Origin: Chaetorhynchus papuensis
Lineage: Eukaryota; Chordata; Aves; Passeriformes; Rhipiduridae
Assembly: GCA_013396525.1 (NCBI GenBank)
Contig: VWYX01001134.1
Coordinates: 62,001-126,000 of the forward strand
DNA length: 64,000 bases
Direction of reading: 5' to 3'
Numbering within the stretch: the first letter of the stretch is position 1; every line of letters begins with the position of its first letter. Below the pieces are notes generated by a model. The model made no database searches, was not told where the DNA came from, and saw nothing but the letters and a program-made list of their open reading frames with translations. The position numbers were made by a program, and so were the translations under genes. Below, one piece after another: positions 47,506-60,411 of this stretch.

Positions 47506-48990
47506 TATTGCAAAATGGTGAGTTTGGCAGGGATCTCAGAAGCCCATCTGATCCAACTCCTCTGCTCAAGCAGGGCTGCCTAGAGCTGGGACTGTGTCCA
47601 AATGACTTTTTGAGTATCTCCACAGAGAGAAACTTCACAATCCCCCTGGCCAACCTGTGGCAGTGTTTGGTCACCCTCAGAGTAGAAATAATGTTTCCTG
47701 ATGTTCAGAGGGAACCTCCTTGTTTTGTTTATGCCTGTGGCCTCTGGTCCTGTCACCAGGCCCCACTGAGGAGAGCCTGGCTCTGTCCCCACTGTACCCT
47801 TCCTGTGGGTATTTATACACATTGATAAGATCCCCTGAGCCTTTTCTTATCTAGGCTCAACAGTCCCAGCTCTCTCAGCTGTTCTCCACAGGTAGGATGC
47901 TCCAGTTCATCATCTCCATCATCTTTTTGGCCCTTTGTTGGATTCTCTCTCATACGCCCATATCTCTTTTCTACGAAGGAGCCTTGATGATCCTTGTAGG
48001 TCCCTTCCAGAATATTCTGTGATTCTTAGCCAGAAACAGACACAGCACTCCAGATGTGGCCTCACCAGTGCTCACTAGCAGGGAAAGATCATGTCCCTTG
48101 GTCTGCTGGCAATACTTTTTCAGTGTAGCCCAGAATACTATTAGCCATTTTTCCCCCCCACCAGTTGCTGGCTTATGTCCAACTTCATGTCCATCAGGAC
48201 CCCCGGATCCTTTTCTGCGAAGCTGCTCTCCAGCTGGGTAGCTCCCAACATATACTGCTGCATGGGGTTGTTCCTTCCTAGGTGCAGCCATTAGCACTTG
48301 CCTTTGATGAACTTCATGAAACTTTTGTCAGTCCATTTCTCCAGCTTGTCAAGGCCCCTCTGGATGGCAGCACTATCCTGCAGCACATCACCTGTGCCTC
48401 CCAGTTTGGTGTCACCAGCAAGTTTGCTGAGATTATGTTCTGCCTGTCATCCAGATCATTAACAAAGGGTGTCAAAGAGGACTGGACCCAGTACTGACCC
48501 CTTGGGGTGTACTGCCAGTTACTGGAGTCCAGCTAGGCTTGGTGCCACTGAACACCAGCCTCTGGACTGGATGGCTAAATGGATTGAAAAGGCCGAATGG
48601 CTGTGCCCATTCTTGGACACCTGAGGAATCTTATGGGAGACAGTGCTGAAAGCCCTACTGAAATCTACACAGGCATTATCTGCTACTCCCAGGTTGTCTA
48701 CAGGTCAGTAACTTCACTGTACAAGTTCATCCCATTGATCAAGCATGACTTCCCCTTGTGAATCCATGTTGACTACTGATGACTTTTTTTGTCCTTTACG
48801 TGCCTGAATATGGTTTCCAGGATCAGCTGCTCCATCACCTTCCCAGTGATGAAGGTGAGGTCAACTGGCCTGTAATTCCCTGACTTCTCCTTGAATATAA
48901 GAGTGACATTTGCTTTCCTTCTTGTCTTTGAGCACTTCTCCAAGTTGCCATGATTAATCAAAGAAATATTAAAGAAAATAAGGATGGCAC
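47506..48990 (-). mobile_element. Long CR1 LINE copy with decayed reverse transcriptase
   Basis: About 1.45 kb of minus-oriented CR1 is present. Its 3' region starts near 47506 with AGGGATCTCAGAAGCC-like sequence. It continues through GCACTCCAGATGTGGCCTC and GACTGGACCCAGTACTGACC, which are standard CR1 ORF2 blocks. At the right end the minus-strand translation shows ANVTLIF, NYRPVDLTF and GKVMEQLILETI, the N-terminal part of the reverse transcriptase domain. The reading frame is broken repeatedly and the 5' half is missing, so the copy is dead. It is clearly older than its nested insertion at 47984. Confidence 0.93.
47984..48028 (+). mobile_element. Short CR1 3' end nested in an older CR1, opposite orientation
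   Basis: About 45 nt reading TGATCCTTGTAGGTCCCTTC and then ATATTCTGTGATTCTT matches the plus-oriented 3' terminus of CR1. It interrupts the minus-oriented CR1 between its GAAGGAGCC and CAGAAACAGACACAGC blocks, which are adjacent in ordinary CR1 copies. This is a severely 5'-truncated insertion. Confidence 0.75.
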
Positions 48991-50280
48991 AGGTCAAGTT
49001 CATCCTTTCAGATACCTTTTATGCTGAATAGTGAGGCAGCACTGCTCTCTGGAAGATTTTAACACATGCCCTAATTGTTAAAACATGACATGTGTAGTGA
49101 CAAGTGCACAGAACGGAGAGAAAGGCAAGGTACAGTGATGGGCAGGTGGGAGAATCAAATCTGAGGCGGTCAAGTGCACAACAATCAGGGAGGATGCCGA
49201 GACAAGTGAGCTGTCATGCCTGGTATTCCTCCACTGATACCTTGCACTTCCCCATCTCTGTCTTGATACCTGCTCTAAAACCCTTCAGACTGAGGCCAAG
49301 TGCTGCACAGCATCTCAAACCAACGTGGGGTGGTGGGGGGGCTACCAGCACAACTGAAATACAATGAGAAATAAGACAGAATAAAGACCTGAAGAGAAGA
49401 ATTAGTCAAGACAACGGGAAATAAAAGTACCTCCCAAAAATGTATCATATATGATGGCTTCCAGAGGCAAAAATCCTATCTTTCCACTGCTGAGCCTTTT
49501 TTACTCTGTCATGTCACATTAGAAAATATGATGGAGCCCTTTGCTGGCATCAAACAGTGCAGTGCAAAATACTGGGAGCTATTCTAACTGCAGCAGAGTA
49601 TTAGATCTTCTTTGCTAGTCTAGTCTGAAGGGGAAGATGAAATGGATGGTGGAATATCACATGGCTCTGTGATGCTTGCAATTGCCCAGGTCTCTCTAGC
49701 TCATCTTTTATGTCTGCTCAAACGAGGGAAGGGTGAATGGTTCTGGCACAACCTGAGAGTGAAGGAGACCAGGCATTTACACTCAGTTGTTAATCAGGAA
49801 AAGGTAGTCTTAGGGGTTGTTCTGGCCTTGAAACATCAGCCACTCCTTCTCCTGAAAGGAGCAGTGACGTTTCGGGATCAGCTGGAGAATCCCATGATGG
49901 GGAGATGTAAAGGCATCATCTTGTCAGAGAAGTTGCTCCCCACTTTCAGACTGGTGTGCAGCTCCAAACAAACCAGTTTCTGTCAGAGGAGCTGCCTGCC
50001 CTCTTTCTTTTACAGCTGAACCTTGGATAGTAAAGAGTCCCTGGGGCAGGGAAGTCCTTGTATGGGGTCGCAGAGTGCTCTGGAAAAGCCAGAATTGGAG
50101 CAGAGTTTGAGTGCTCCCAGAAGCTGAGGGAGCTTGTTTCCCATGCTGCTTGCAGGTTTATCTGGAGGTGGGCCAGCTGATGGGTCTAAAAAAATACCTT
50201 CATGGCAGATGACTGGGAACCTTTCCCTGTACCTTCTGTGAGAGGCTCCAAAGGAGAGAGTTTACTCACACTTTACATAT

Positions 50281-50624
50281 AGCAGCCTTCCAGTACCTTA
50301 AGGGGGCCCACAAGAGAGATGGAGAGGGACTTTTCACAAGGGCATGTAGCAACAGGACAGTGGGGAATGGCTTTAAACTGACAGACGGAGAGTTTAGATT
50401 AGGTATTAGGAAGAAATATTTGCTGTGGGGGTGGTGAGGCACTGAAACAAATTCTCCAGGAAAGTGGTGGATGCCCCATCCCTGGAATTGTTCAAGGTCA
50501 GGCTGGATGGGGCTTTGAGCACCCCAGCCTAGTGGGAGGTGTCTCTGCCCATGGCAGGGAAGTTAAAACCAGATGGTCTTTAAGATCCTTTCCAACCCAG
50601 GCCATTCTATGATGATATGAATCT
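50281..50624 (+). mobile_element. CR1 LINE 3' fragment (CR1-Y-like)
   Basis: The plus-strand element starts with AGCAGCCTTCCAGTACCT. It runs through GAGAGGGACTTTTCACAAGG, GGTCAGGCTGGATGGGGC and CTGCCCATGGCAGGGAAGTT, and ends with CATTCTATGATGATATGAAT, the typical octamer-type 3' end. It is 5' truncated and belongs to the same broad group as the copy at 43098, but in the other orientation. Confidence 0.93.
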
Positions 50625-53600
50625 GTGACCTCTTGCATGCTCCCCTAAAGGGTCGGGGTGTAACCAAGCTGCCATCTGCCACCCCACCAGGTACCTGAAA
50701 TCCCTAAGCATGCAGAAGAGATGGGGCCCTGGTCCAGGAGCCTGTTCCCCACTGAAGAAGTAGGCTGGTGCCTCTGCAGCCCCTGATGTTTGAGATCAGG
50801 GTCCCTGCTTGCAAGGCTTGCTTTTAAATCAAAGCCAGCCGATTGCAGGGAGGCAGGAAGACCATTTCTGTCTTGATTACTGCAATAAAGGAAATAGTGA
50901 AGACTTTTCCAGCATGCTGAAAAACTCCAATACTCTGCAGGATAAACAGTCTAGCCTGACATTATAGATGCTTGCTCATTGAGCAAATACAATATATTGA
51001 ATGCTTATTTTATTAATTATTCATTAACCACTAGTGTTGCTGCCTCCTGAATTCAGGGATGTCAGTGAAGAACCAGGTTACTGAATTAATCTTGGTGCTA
51101 ATGTGCTTTCCCTGTAGTTTGCTGGTTTGTTATTTATTATCAGAAAGGCAAGTAATGAATATTACAGGCTGCACACTTAGAGACACGTTGATGTGGTCTA
51201 CCACACATGAGAACACTTCCTCTTCACTACAGTTATTAACGTAAATGGTAATTTCACACCGTCAGGTCTGAGGCTAAGGACTTAGTTTAATTCCCACATA
51301 TGGTCTGTGCAGTGCTTGTGAATCCCAGTGCACTGAAACAGGAGCATAATTCTTATCCAAACCTGCCTCTAAAAGACCAGTTGTAACTCTTCTGCACATA
51401 TGCAAAAGAAAACCCCATTTATCTCCAAGTGATCCTTTTGTTAACACTATGTCTTAGGGGAAACATGCAAAATCCCAACATTACATAATTGTACCAGGTG
51501 TAATGGTAAGGGTATTTCCTTTCTTGAAACATTTGTCCAAAAGACATTTAGTCCTACACAAAACAAACACAAACATTAAATCTTATTTACCCCTCTTCAG
51601 AAAGGCACCTCATATGAAACTCCAGAGTTTCTGGATATAGATGGATGACCATGCACACAAGTCAGACTTACTCCTCTAGCAGTCCTGCTTGTACTCACAG
51701 TAATAGCCACAGTGAATATATATGACCACATATATAAACACAATTTTTTAAACCTGACTCGGATCAGCTTTTAAATATGTTTGACTGCTTTGCAAGGATT
51801 GCCTCTGTTAAATCTCCTGCACATATGTTGCTAAATAGGCCATAATACACTGAAGTGGAGGGGAAATGCAAACTGTAACTTCTGAGAGAGGTTAAATATT
51901 TTGCTCAAAGAGCAATTTCTCCATTTTACAATCATCAGACTATAAAGAGAAATTTATTCCTGCCAGTCTGCTTCTTTTATCTACTTGTACTCCCACCTGA
52001 TTTGTTTCCTTTACAGAAATTACAAGGTCATCCAAGCTAAGCAACTGTTTTGCTTGTGATTAACTACCTACAATCAGCAGGTACAAAATATGAAGATTTA
52101 TGGTTAGATTTTTTAGAGGTGGAATTCTATGAGCTAGTTCTTAATGAAGCTGCCCTAAATTTGCCAGTATTAACCAGCAAAAGAAAAAGACAAACCCAAC
52201 AAATAAACCACCATTTTTTTTTAAAGCCAGAATATAATATTTTGAAGGAGGTTCTTTCTTGCTTGTGTTTGTTTCACCTGTTTTTATTAATGCCATTATT
52301 TTACTCAAAAGAGAATACTGCATGGACTCTTGTTTACTGGAGAAATAAGACTATTTCTGTTACCAAAATATGTTACTCTATTACTGCCACAAGCTTTATT
52401 TATATCACCATGAATTATTTTGCCCAGCAGAGAAATGTGGCTTTCTCTTATATAAAAGCTGACAGTAGTTTGACAACTAAAAGCAAAACTGCAATCAATT
52501 TGGGGCAGAAAACGACTGATACCACACCCCACTGAAACTGCAAAGGAAATAAAGGTAGATTTAATGTATTTGTCTCAGCTGTGTTGACAGTCTGAATTAG
52601 ACCTCAAATACAGACTGTGTCAGGGGGCTGAAGAGTATGGGAAGCACGAAGGGGAAATTGTAACCCCACAATGCATTTTGCCTTGACTTCTGCAGAGAAA
52701 GGATGGGAGAAACAGATGTTGCAATGACAGGGTGGTGTGACTTGCATTGCTTCCATGAGAGCAGAAACAGGACCAGAGCAGAAACAGCGACAGACCCCAG
52801 GAACAACAAATTCCTTTCTGGGCTGGTGACATTTCTGATTGAGATGAACTTTAGACATGATGAAAACACTTCCCATTTCATCACTGGTCACACAGGTGCC
52901 TCTGGGGAGACCTTGCCCTCAAATGCCACTCCCTGCTGCCTGTTGCCTACCATTAAAATCACCCCTCTCCTCAGAACAACATTTCTCCTCCTTTATAGTA
53001 GCATAATAAAATGTGTCTGCATGTTTGGAGCTCCATCTTCTAACACGGAGAGACACATCTGCCCAAGGACAGACTATATCTACTCTGCAAGGCTTTGCTT
53101 CCATAAATAACAAAACATCTGTTGGCCCTAGCTGAACAAAATTGATGGGGGCAGGGTTTCATCCCATCCCAAGGTGGAGCTGCAAAGGTTAAGGACACTG
53201 TTCATCCCCCAAACCAGGGAGCATGTAGAGGTGATGTGTTTTGTGGTGACACTGTCATGTCCCCTTTCCCTTGACTGCTCCACTGACCTTTTGCCATAGC
53301 AAATTACTGAGACAAAGCAAACTCATGCTGTTAGCTATGAAATGCAAAACAACCATCAACTATCAAAACAATAGTAATCGCATCATGATGTTAGACATGC
53401 CTTTTTCTGGGATGAATGGTGATGTTAGCCATGGAAATTCCTCATAAAAAGAGGTAAGTGCAAACCATGCACAGAAATGAGGATCCCTGTCCTACTGAAA
53501 CACAGAGTTAGATGCCTAAAGAGATCTTGGTATTGGGGTGGTTTTTTTGAAAGCACACAAACATTGCTGTCAATGAGAGTTCGTCAACTAATGGAATGTT

Positions 53601-53893
53601 ATGAAGTTCATAGGGATGTATGTACTTTTTGAGACCCCAGCACACCTTAAATAAACCAACAATCAAACACACAAATAAATAAATAGATGCCTGTGTGTGT
53701 GTCTTTCAGTGGCTTGACTAAGGTTGGAAAGCTGGTGGAAGATGCAGCCTTCTCGGAGTATTTTAATTACAAAGCCACCTCTCCTTTCAGCAGAGCAGAG
53801 CTCACCAGGACATTGATCGCAGAAAAGAGGGCTGACAAGGGCCTTGAATGTCCATCTCCCATCTGCACCCATGCACAGAACCCAGACCAGTTC

Positions 53894-53950
53894 TGCTCAG
53901 AGTATTTATTCCCAGTGGTTTTATTCCTTGCTCAGAGTATTTATTCCCAG
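53894..53950. repeat. 22-bp direct duplication
   Basis: TGCTCAGAGTATTTATTCCC plus AG occurs twice, identically, at 53894-53915 and 53929-53950, with a period of 35 nt. This is a local tandem-type duplication inside the large PHACTR1 intron. Confidence 0.9.
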
Positions 53951-56900
53951 CCCAGATGTGTAACGATAGCTCAGTTTCAGCTTGTCACCCATAAATAATC
54001 ACCCGCTTTTCCTGCCTTCCTCCTGATGCTAAGGGCAATTTCAATAGCTCCCCTGGGGTTTTCCCAAATGAACAGCTTCCTCACGAAGCTAAACTAAAAG
54101 GGAAAAAGTGCCGCTCTCCCTAGGTACCATCACAGCTAAAACCGAGGCTCAGCCCTTTGCAGTTTTTCTCCGTCACCCCCATTCATGTATCCAGCGCTGT
54201 GGCATTGTCCCCTCTAATCCAGGATTTAGATGAGCTTGTTTACCACAATCCCATTTTGTGTGTGATTTATCCCCAGCACGCTGCACACGATGAGGCAAGC
54301 TCCACACAGAGCTGCGCGTGCGTGCTGCCGGCAGGGATGAGCTCTTGCTTTAGGCACTCGCTTTTCCCTCATTAGTGGAAGGTAACAATAAGTGTGAGAA
54401 TTGCAGACGTCAAACGTAATTAGGAAGAAATTATTTCACGTTACCCAACGAAATGAGGTCTGTGAATAAAGCCTAATCCTGCTGTCTACCCATTCTTTTT
54501 ATCCCTAAATGACTCAGAGATGGGGAGGGCACAAAATGCCCTCCACAGCACCAGATGGGGAGCAGCCACGAGGAGATTCAGCCGTGCTCAACAGGGGCCA
54601 TCATGCTGCCATCCTCTGGCTGAATAAACCCTTCCCTAGAGGGACTGCAATGCTGCTTACAGAACTGACCATTTCACACAGCTGAATCTTTTCACAGCCT
54701 AAATTTTGGTGAATAAAAATGATTGCTTCGAACTATTCAGTCCCCTCAGACCTCTGAAGGAACTGCTGTGCGTTTCAATGACTGTGCAAGCCTTGCAGAC
54801 TGACCCTTCCTCAGTACTGGTAATATTTGTCACCTTCACAGTGATGCTGACAGTCCAATCCTCTTCCCAAACTGTCCAATTTTTCTACTCTCCTTTCTTC
54901 TTCTTTCTAGTAGCTGACATGAACAAGTCCAAAAACTTCACAACAGCCTCATGACATTTTAAAAATCAATGACAATTTTTTATACTTGTGGGAATTCACC
55001 AAGTTCATTCCATCACAGAATTTCTGTTTCCAAGCAGCATTTTTCAGCACAGCTGAGGAAGACGTGGTATTGATCAGGGAATGTGTAGATTACCTTTCTC
55101 AACAAGGTAGTAGGTGACTATCATCTGTCAAACCTGCCATTCCATAAAGTTTTATGACTTCTCATGATGCCTTTCTCAGTCACAGACATCTCAGCACTAT
55201 TTCCAAAACATCAATGGGACTATAAAAACACATCTAGCAGGTGTGCATGTCCAGATCTCAAGTGTACTTATTTACAGCCATATGCACACAGACAGTGCCT
55301 CTGTGATCTACTGCCTCATGATCCTTGCAATATACTATTTATATTTCTTCAGATCACGATTTTCTGCTTGCTGGTGTAAGGACACTATCCCGTAAGGTAT
55401 TGTAGTGAATTAATCTAGGGCTGTACAAAAAAACAATACAGAGCACTGCTGTATATCTGGCAGAGGAACTTGCCTCTAATTCACTGCTTAAAAGCCAGCA
55501 CAACATATATAGTGACACACACAGGATTCAGGGGAGCAATCGGAAGATCATCCCTCAAAGTCACGAAAGAGGCAATAGGTAGTTTGTTACTTTCTTCTTT
55601 GTTTCTCATTTTACTGTTAGCTAATGTGCAGAAGGCTGCTCCCCCACCTCATCTCTCTTTGCTTTCACACTGGCGATGATAAATACGACCCCTACAACTA
55701 ACAGCTTTTGGCAGCAGCACAGCACAAACTCTTATTGGATTGCAAAATCTTACTGGCTTGCCTGTGGCACCTTCCAGCGAAGGGTAGCAGTCCCCTGACA
55801 AGCACTACTGCCAGTGGACAGCCTTTATGTGTCTCCTCTGCCTCCTGACCTGCAGACAGTGGGTAGGAGTGTGCTGATGAGACAGACATTATGCTGACCA
55901 ATAATGATACTGTGAATATCGAGAAGTTCCCTTGACATTGATTATTAACAACATGATGACAGCACACTGGATTACCAGACTTTTCATGTTATTAGATCAT
56001 CCAATTCCAGCTGGTGGGAGAAGCCAGGATGGAAACAATCAGGGAAAACAAATAAATATGCCGTGTTCTTGAAAAGCAGCAGACCAAAATCTCAGCTTTA
56101 ATAATCCCATATCTAATTGCTAATGAGCACCTTCACCAGAGCTGGTGGGTTAAGAGACTCAAAAATACTTGAATACTTTAGAAAGCCTCCCTTGTAGGAT
56201 GTGTGGCCGATCAGTCAGTCTAAAAACACACCTTGTCTCAGGGTATGGGGGAGACTTTGTGAAAGACACACAAAGAAATCTGCTCTTCCCATCCCAAGGG
56301 AGCGCAAAGTCCTCGGCCAAGTCTGGTGCTTCTGTAAAGGGCTCTTGTGTTACTAAATATGTTGATTGAGAAAGTCTGTGTGGTCTCCTATGACCACCAT
56401 TAGGATTCCTTGGTGAAACAGAAATGCAAGGACTGGCACTGAAGAACCTGTCTCAGTACCAGGGGACATTGCTGCAGTCTCTGGGAGACATGCAGCTCTG
56501 CTGTCCATCACCCATCAGTGCTGGCCCTCCTTCTCACCAGGGCTTCCTGACAGGCCTTTATCATTGCCCAAGCTTCACCATCATAGGCTGGATATGCCCC
56601 ATTCCTCTCACCCTGACAGCCACTGAAAGCTAAACCCAAGTCTTCTTGGCTGCTTCTCTAGCCTGAATAACCAGGGAACCTGTGCTTCCCAGCAGGTCCA
56701 AAACAGCCAGTGAGATGGGCAGGAGTGAAAAGTCTGTCTTTTCCCTCCCTCTCCCTGTTAACTTTCAGAGTCCTGTTTTATCTCCTGTCTTCTCTTTTCT
56801 GTCTTACAGTCTGTGTTGAGCAGCTGTGAAGCTGTGCAGGCGCCAGAGGGATAAAATGGAGGAGTTTGGGAGAAGCCGAACAGGGGAAAAAAAAAAAAAG

Positions 56901-59900
56901 GAACTCCATACCCACTTAAGGATTTACTTAGCACAGAAGGTTTGCATTTCAGAGTAGAAGTTAATGGAGTTGTAAAGGTTTTTAGCAGCCAAGAACGTGG
57001 CCTCCAGCATCCATTTCCTATCCCCATGTCACATGTGGTTTTAAGCTGAAAGTTCTGCATCTTAATACACTTTTGCTCCTTACTTCATAGTAGATGTCAC
57101 ATTTTGGAGTAATCCATTCTGGTTTGGTTAGAGGAGGAGGTCTTTAATTAATTGCTGTAATCAGTTTCCATAATTACTATGTAAGGACTCCTGAGAAATG
57201 GTTTATGGTGCAGTGGCCTATTCATGTGGCTAGAATATGATGTGGAATCTCCTGCCTTGGCTAGGACATATTTTGCCACCTTGGGCAAGAAGCTCCATTT
57301 TGGCTTGGGTTGGCACGCGCTGAGCCACGATACAGGACTCAGACCAGCGAAGCACAACATTCACATGAAGAGTTTCTATGGCAGGCACAAAGAATTTGTC
57401 TCATGGCTGAGTGAACACTGAGGTGTGTGGTGAGCCAGGTCCTGCTACAGGATACAGTCCCTGCAGCCTCCCCCTTACAACTGGCCTGGTGTAAGTCAAG
57501 GCACTATTCTCCCAGTATGGGAAACTGAATTCTGCTCTGGAGTCTCTCTTCCAGTTGGCTGATGTTACACTAAAGTTGTAACAATTTTCTGGGAAGAATA
57601 GGAGGTTCAGAGGTTTCAAGCTACATTTAAACAGGATCTGAACAGACCTTTCTGGGCCAAATTGATTTGCAGTGCAGCTCTAATAAGGCTGGAGGAACTG
57701 CACCTGGGATGATTTTAGTCCCACACAATATGTCAATGGCCAATTTCAACACGCCTGAATAGAGGCATCTTTGAAAAAGACATTCTCTTTATTGTACTAA
57801 ATTCTGATCTGCCAAATGTGGCAGCCAATGAGCTCTTCCAAAGTAAATACTGTGAGGATTATGCATAAATACTGAAGTATCCTAATCAGCCTCTTGCTGA
57901 AAATTAATTGATCCATTACAGACAATAACTATATACTGAAGTTTTTATTCTGCATTTTTTACTTCTGTAAGTAGCATATGTGATTTGATTGGCTGGATAT
58001 TTTAAACCCTACGGGACCATTGGTGGAGCAGTACAAATCCCTCTGAAATCCAAAATTGCCAGCTGCAATTATAGTCTGCATCTAGCATCTTCTCTAAGGA
58101 CTATAAATGCTTCACTACTTTAATTTTGCTTGGCATTTGCATCACTGTGTGACAATTACCAAGCAACAGGAAAGGATGGATTCAGTAATAAAGTCAGGAC
58201 AGTAAGGAAATACTGTCCAAACTGAAATATTCTATTTCAACCTAATATTCATCATTCTGTGCACACAGATACATCACATTTAGATATAAAGCACTGGTAA
58301 GACAGGCACCTTTCCTTTTTGCTGCAGAAATGCCTGTGACTTCTTGCGTATTAGATATGAGCAAAATTGTTTTCTCCTCATATTTCTTGATTGTTTTCAC
58401 ATACTCAAAAGGATGAGATACTAAATTGCAAATACGAGTAATTAAAAGGTCAGACTGGCAACTATACCACCCCAGTTAAGGCTTGTGAAATTCTACCCCT
58501 TTCAGTGATGTGACACTGATATAAAGCAGGAATGAAACAGCAATTTCATTCAGCTCAGCTATATTTTGAACTCATATATACACAGTTTTAATTATTTGAA
58601 CTATTTGTGATTGTCCCTAAGTCCTAGCTATATTAGAAGACAAGATCAAGCATTATAGCTCAAACTATTAACTCAAATTAGCAGAGATACAATTGGGGAA
58701 ACAAAAAACAACATTATAAGAATATGGGGCTTAGACAGGAAGGGTTTTGGGTATTGCCAAAAATAGTTTCCCTTGTTAAAAAGGCATATGCTGAAAAAAT
58801 ATTGTTTAGCAAGGAAAAAAAGCAGTATTTGGGGAGGTGAAAAATAAAATACTTATAATGAAAAAGACTTGGTGCACAGTGAGCTGTGCAAAATCAATGT
58901 CTGTAAATGACACTACTTTCCTTCATCAGCCAGGGCTGGAAAACTTCAGAAAGACCTAAGTAATTTAGGCAAACAGGCAACACAGTGGAAATGTTCAATG
59001 TCATTGCAAGGTCAAGCAGTGAGATACACTAAGAGACAAAAAAATTAAATTCCTCACATGCTTCAAAATGGTTCAAATTTAATCATATAAGTACTGGGAC
59101 CTTGTTGTCCTGTGCTGTTCTTTGGGACCCAGAGCTCCACTGCAGGTGCAGTCTAACAAGGTTGGAATAAAGCTGTATAAAGACTGAACTGAAAAATCAC
59201 AGTACCAGCAACAGTGCAGCACCATTCTCACATATTTTTGGCATGTTTGCTGAAGCCCCTCAACAAGAATACTGAAGAATTAGACAGGTCTTGGAGTAGG
59301 CTGAGTACGATCCAGCACAAAGACTTTCAAAGACAGGTTGGAAAGGTGTGGTTAGTTTATTCCAAAGAGGCGATAAACAAGGCCATGCAAGAAAAGTAAA
59401 TAAAATTCTGAAAGAGGTATTTACCAGGAGCTCCTATTCTTCCTGTCTCCACAACGTGGTAGCAGTGTTTCCCCCTTATCTGCCCACCCCCAAAATAAAA
59501 AAATTAAAACCTGCAAGAAAATTCCCAGCAACTGGCTGGTCATCTCCTTGCGGTTTTCTCACTGGAGAGCCACTAACAGCATTCACCAGCTCGGCATACC
59601 ACCAAGCTGACAACATAAGAGGATTAAATTGATTATAGAAATCATGACATGCACATAGAAGGTTCTTAGACAGTTCTATCTGACCTCGGTTTACTCATTC
59701 TTGTCAGAAATCCTCCACATTTAATGGCCACCCCTTTATACCCCATGCAACACAGAACACCAGAACAGTTGGTGAGTAACACTGTTATGAAGAAGAAAGT
59801 GTCCAGACAGGGTAAATCTGTCCAACCTGACCCAATAAAGGCAAGTACTAAAGGACTTAACCAATTTTGCACCAGGAAAAGTCTCAGCTATTCACTGAGA

Positions 59901-60254
59901 TGCAGTCAGAAGAGAAAGTCATACCTTTGACCTTTGGCCAAACTAATAGCTTATAAAATAGCACCTGCAGCTACAGTCCCAAATGTTATCAAAGCTGAAC
60001 ATTTTCCAATGAGGTGCCAAAAAGAGCCAAATTCATGTAGCTCATGCTGATACTTAATACAACCAAAGTTCCCATAGCATATGCCAGGAAAATGAAATCA
60101 GGAGTTGTATGGGAAACTTTATTGGAGCAGAAATAATGTCTAGAGACATTTTTTTCCTCTTGAACATTGTAATCAAACAGATCTCAAATGTTTAAAGTCT
60201 ACACCCCACCTCATATTTTCAAAAGCAAGAGCTAAAAAAATGTTTGTCTCTTAC

Positions 60255-60411
60255 CTTGTTAGCTTTGTCCCAATCTGCTGCCTAAGTTCAAGCCTCTCTT
60301 CATCAGTCTGCATGGGGAGGATGTTCTTTTCCTCCAGCTCTCGCTTGGATGGCCTGTTGCTTAATTTGATTGCTAAAGAGTCCTTCCTGCAGAGCTTCCT
60401 TGCCAGGGGGC
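60255..60411 (-). CDS. PHACTR1: PHACTR1 coding exon: RPEL2
   Basis: This 157-nt exon (two bases, 51 codons, two bases) has a CTCCCACAG acceptor and a GTAAGA donor on the minus strand. The translation starts PLARKLCRKDSLAIKLSN. The RPEL motif RPSKRELEEKNIL follows, then PMQTDEERLELRQQIGTKLT. This is the first of the three C-terminal RPELs. The basic CRKDSLAIK stretch just before it is typical of the family. Met in NILPMQ is Arg in mammalian PHACTR1 as I recall (PHACTR3 has Met), which is the one residue here that hints at the paralogue. The synteny still favours PHACTR1. The open frame continues upstream past the acceptor, but the splice phase with 61913-62121 fixes the start. Confidence 0.95.

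Larger units (their letters stand above)
33870..60254 (-). other. PHACTR1 large intron (26.4 kb)
   Basis: This intron runs from a GTAAGA donor (right end) to the CGCAG acceptor. It holds CR1 copies at 43098-43485, 47506-48990 (with a nested CR1 at 47984-48028) and 50281-50624. It also holds an AT-rich palindrome cluster at 42294-42351, the second copy of a diverged motif at 40278-40328, a 22-bp direct duplication at 53894-53950, a CpG-enriched candidate element at 53990-54440, and an A-run at 56887. No nested gene is supported. The longest frame (52050-52535, +, 161 codons) has no recognisable domain. Confidence 0.75.

Noticed and set aside
47502..47825. 107-codon plus-strand frame and its minus-strand overlap
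   Set aside because: Both fall within the long CR1 copy; not genes.
52050..52535. Longest open frame in the window, 161 codons on the plus strand
   Set aside because: AT-rich, no recognisable domain, no splice or promoter context, and located inside the large PHACTR1 intron. Best explained as chance.
59100..59170. Possible very old CR1 fragment (CCCAGAGCTCCACTGCAGGT)
   Set aside because: Only a short resemblance to a CR1 block; too weak to call without an alignment.
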